A stretch of 64,000 bases of DNA, taken from the NCBI GenBank assembly GCA_024734495.1, contig JALMQS010000311.1:118214-182213 (forward strand). The letters run 5' to 3'. Positions within the stretch are counted from its first letter, which is position 1. The number at the start of each line of letters is the position of its first letter. The position numbers and the translations under genes are program-made. Positions 63,564 to 64,000 of the stretch are shown one piece after another. This stretch comes from Forficula auricularia. Taxonomy: Eukaryota > Arthropoda > Insecta > Dermaptera > Forficulidae. The notes beneath the pieces are model-generated. The model was not told the DNA's origin and did not search any database. It saw nothing but the letters and a program-made list of their open reading frames with translations.

Positions 63564-64000
63564 CTAAAAACATGGTAGAAACAATAAAAAGTTTTAATAA
63601 GCTGATGTGTCCCTCCGCATGACTTTACCAAACACCTGGCCCCTCTCTTCTATTTAATATTTAATAAAATAATATCTAATTATTTAGCCCCCTTTCTTAA
63701 TTTTGTACCCATTAGCAATTAATAATATTTCCTTTTAATTATGATAACTATTGTATTATTAATATCAGCTTTCTTCGATTTATGTTTGAAACATTTATGT
63801 ACTCCCCCTTCCTCTTTTGGGCCATTATCAATTTCCTATCAAGAGTCCTGTAATGACAATGGCCTTATGTTTGCCAATTTTGTGCTGACCACGAACTTCG
63901 AATAAATAACACATTTTTAAGCACAAAATTCAACATAGAATTATCTGGCAAAACAAGCGAAATAGACATCCACCATAGATTTTATTGTGTCAAATAGAAA

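Overview
The window reads as intergenic and intronic DNA from an insect nuclear genome. It is strongly AT-rich and spliceosomal introns are evident. The only host-like genes are exons of insect chemosensory receptors of the gustatory/odorant superfamily, and everything else recognisable is mobile DNA of typical arthropod kinds. The order cannot be fixed from the sequence. A 100-base run of N (4944-5043) is an assembly gap.

Host genes: all receptor exons lie on the minus strand. One gene can be partly assembled: exon 1 40948-41157, exon 2 36827-36988, exon 3 36538-36750 and exon 4 31931-32257. All junctions are phase 0 with GT/AG borders, giving about 304 residues and lacking the last transmembrane segment. 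Its introns are full of transposons. Homologous single exons lie at 11849-12028 and 63257-63563, so this looks like a tandem receptor cluster on one strand.

Layout by region. 0-4.7 kb: decayed Tc1/mariner copy, hammerhead-type foldbacks, a complete dead mariner with TA target duplication, and a hAT-type MITE. 4.8-7.4 kb: assembly gap, a LINE reverse transcriptase with duplicated 3' tail, and an RTE fragment. 7.4-10.4 kb: nested foldbacks and MITEs. 10.5-15 kb: a tRNA-derived SINE, a receptor exon, Helitron-like modules and a minisatellite. 15-17.6 kb: a long repeat carrying a 1,493-bp TIR element with an intact 233-codon ORF. 18.2-20.4 kb: mariner plus RTE-type LINE. 22.8-28 kb: small foldbacks and two hAT copies, one complete with 8-bp target duplications. 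28.7-31.9 kb: LINE, mariner, hammerhead foldback, and a PIF/Harbinger element split by a LINE. 32.4-36.4 kb: a 1-kb foldback and a nest of foldback, hammerhead element and intron-containing Tc1. 37-43.6 kb: hAT MITE, Helitron-like minisatellites, a foldback inserted inside a ribozyme-like element, and a 119-bp minisatellite array. 44-47.8 kb: two SINEs with target duplications. 47.8-56.1 kb: an LTR retrotransposon with 2.8-kb LTRs, minus orientation, whose only long ORF joins a coiled-coil gag-like start to an integrase-like tail. 56-64 kb: SINE, hAT remnant, inverted-dimer foldback, minisatellite, more foldbacks, and the last receptor exon.

The most interesting threads are: (i) many unrelated foldbacks carrying hammerhead-ribozyme core signatures (CUGANGA, stem, GAAA-C/U), several with clear 12-14 bp target duplications, as expected of Penelope-like or retrozyme-like mobility; (ii) the 1,493-bp TIR element with an unrecognised intact protein and repeated subterminal motifs; (iii) the internally deleted LTR element that keeps one fused reading frame; (iv) a SINE family that shares its 3' tail with a LINE in the same window.
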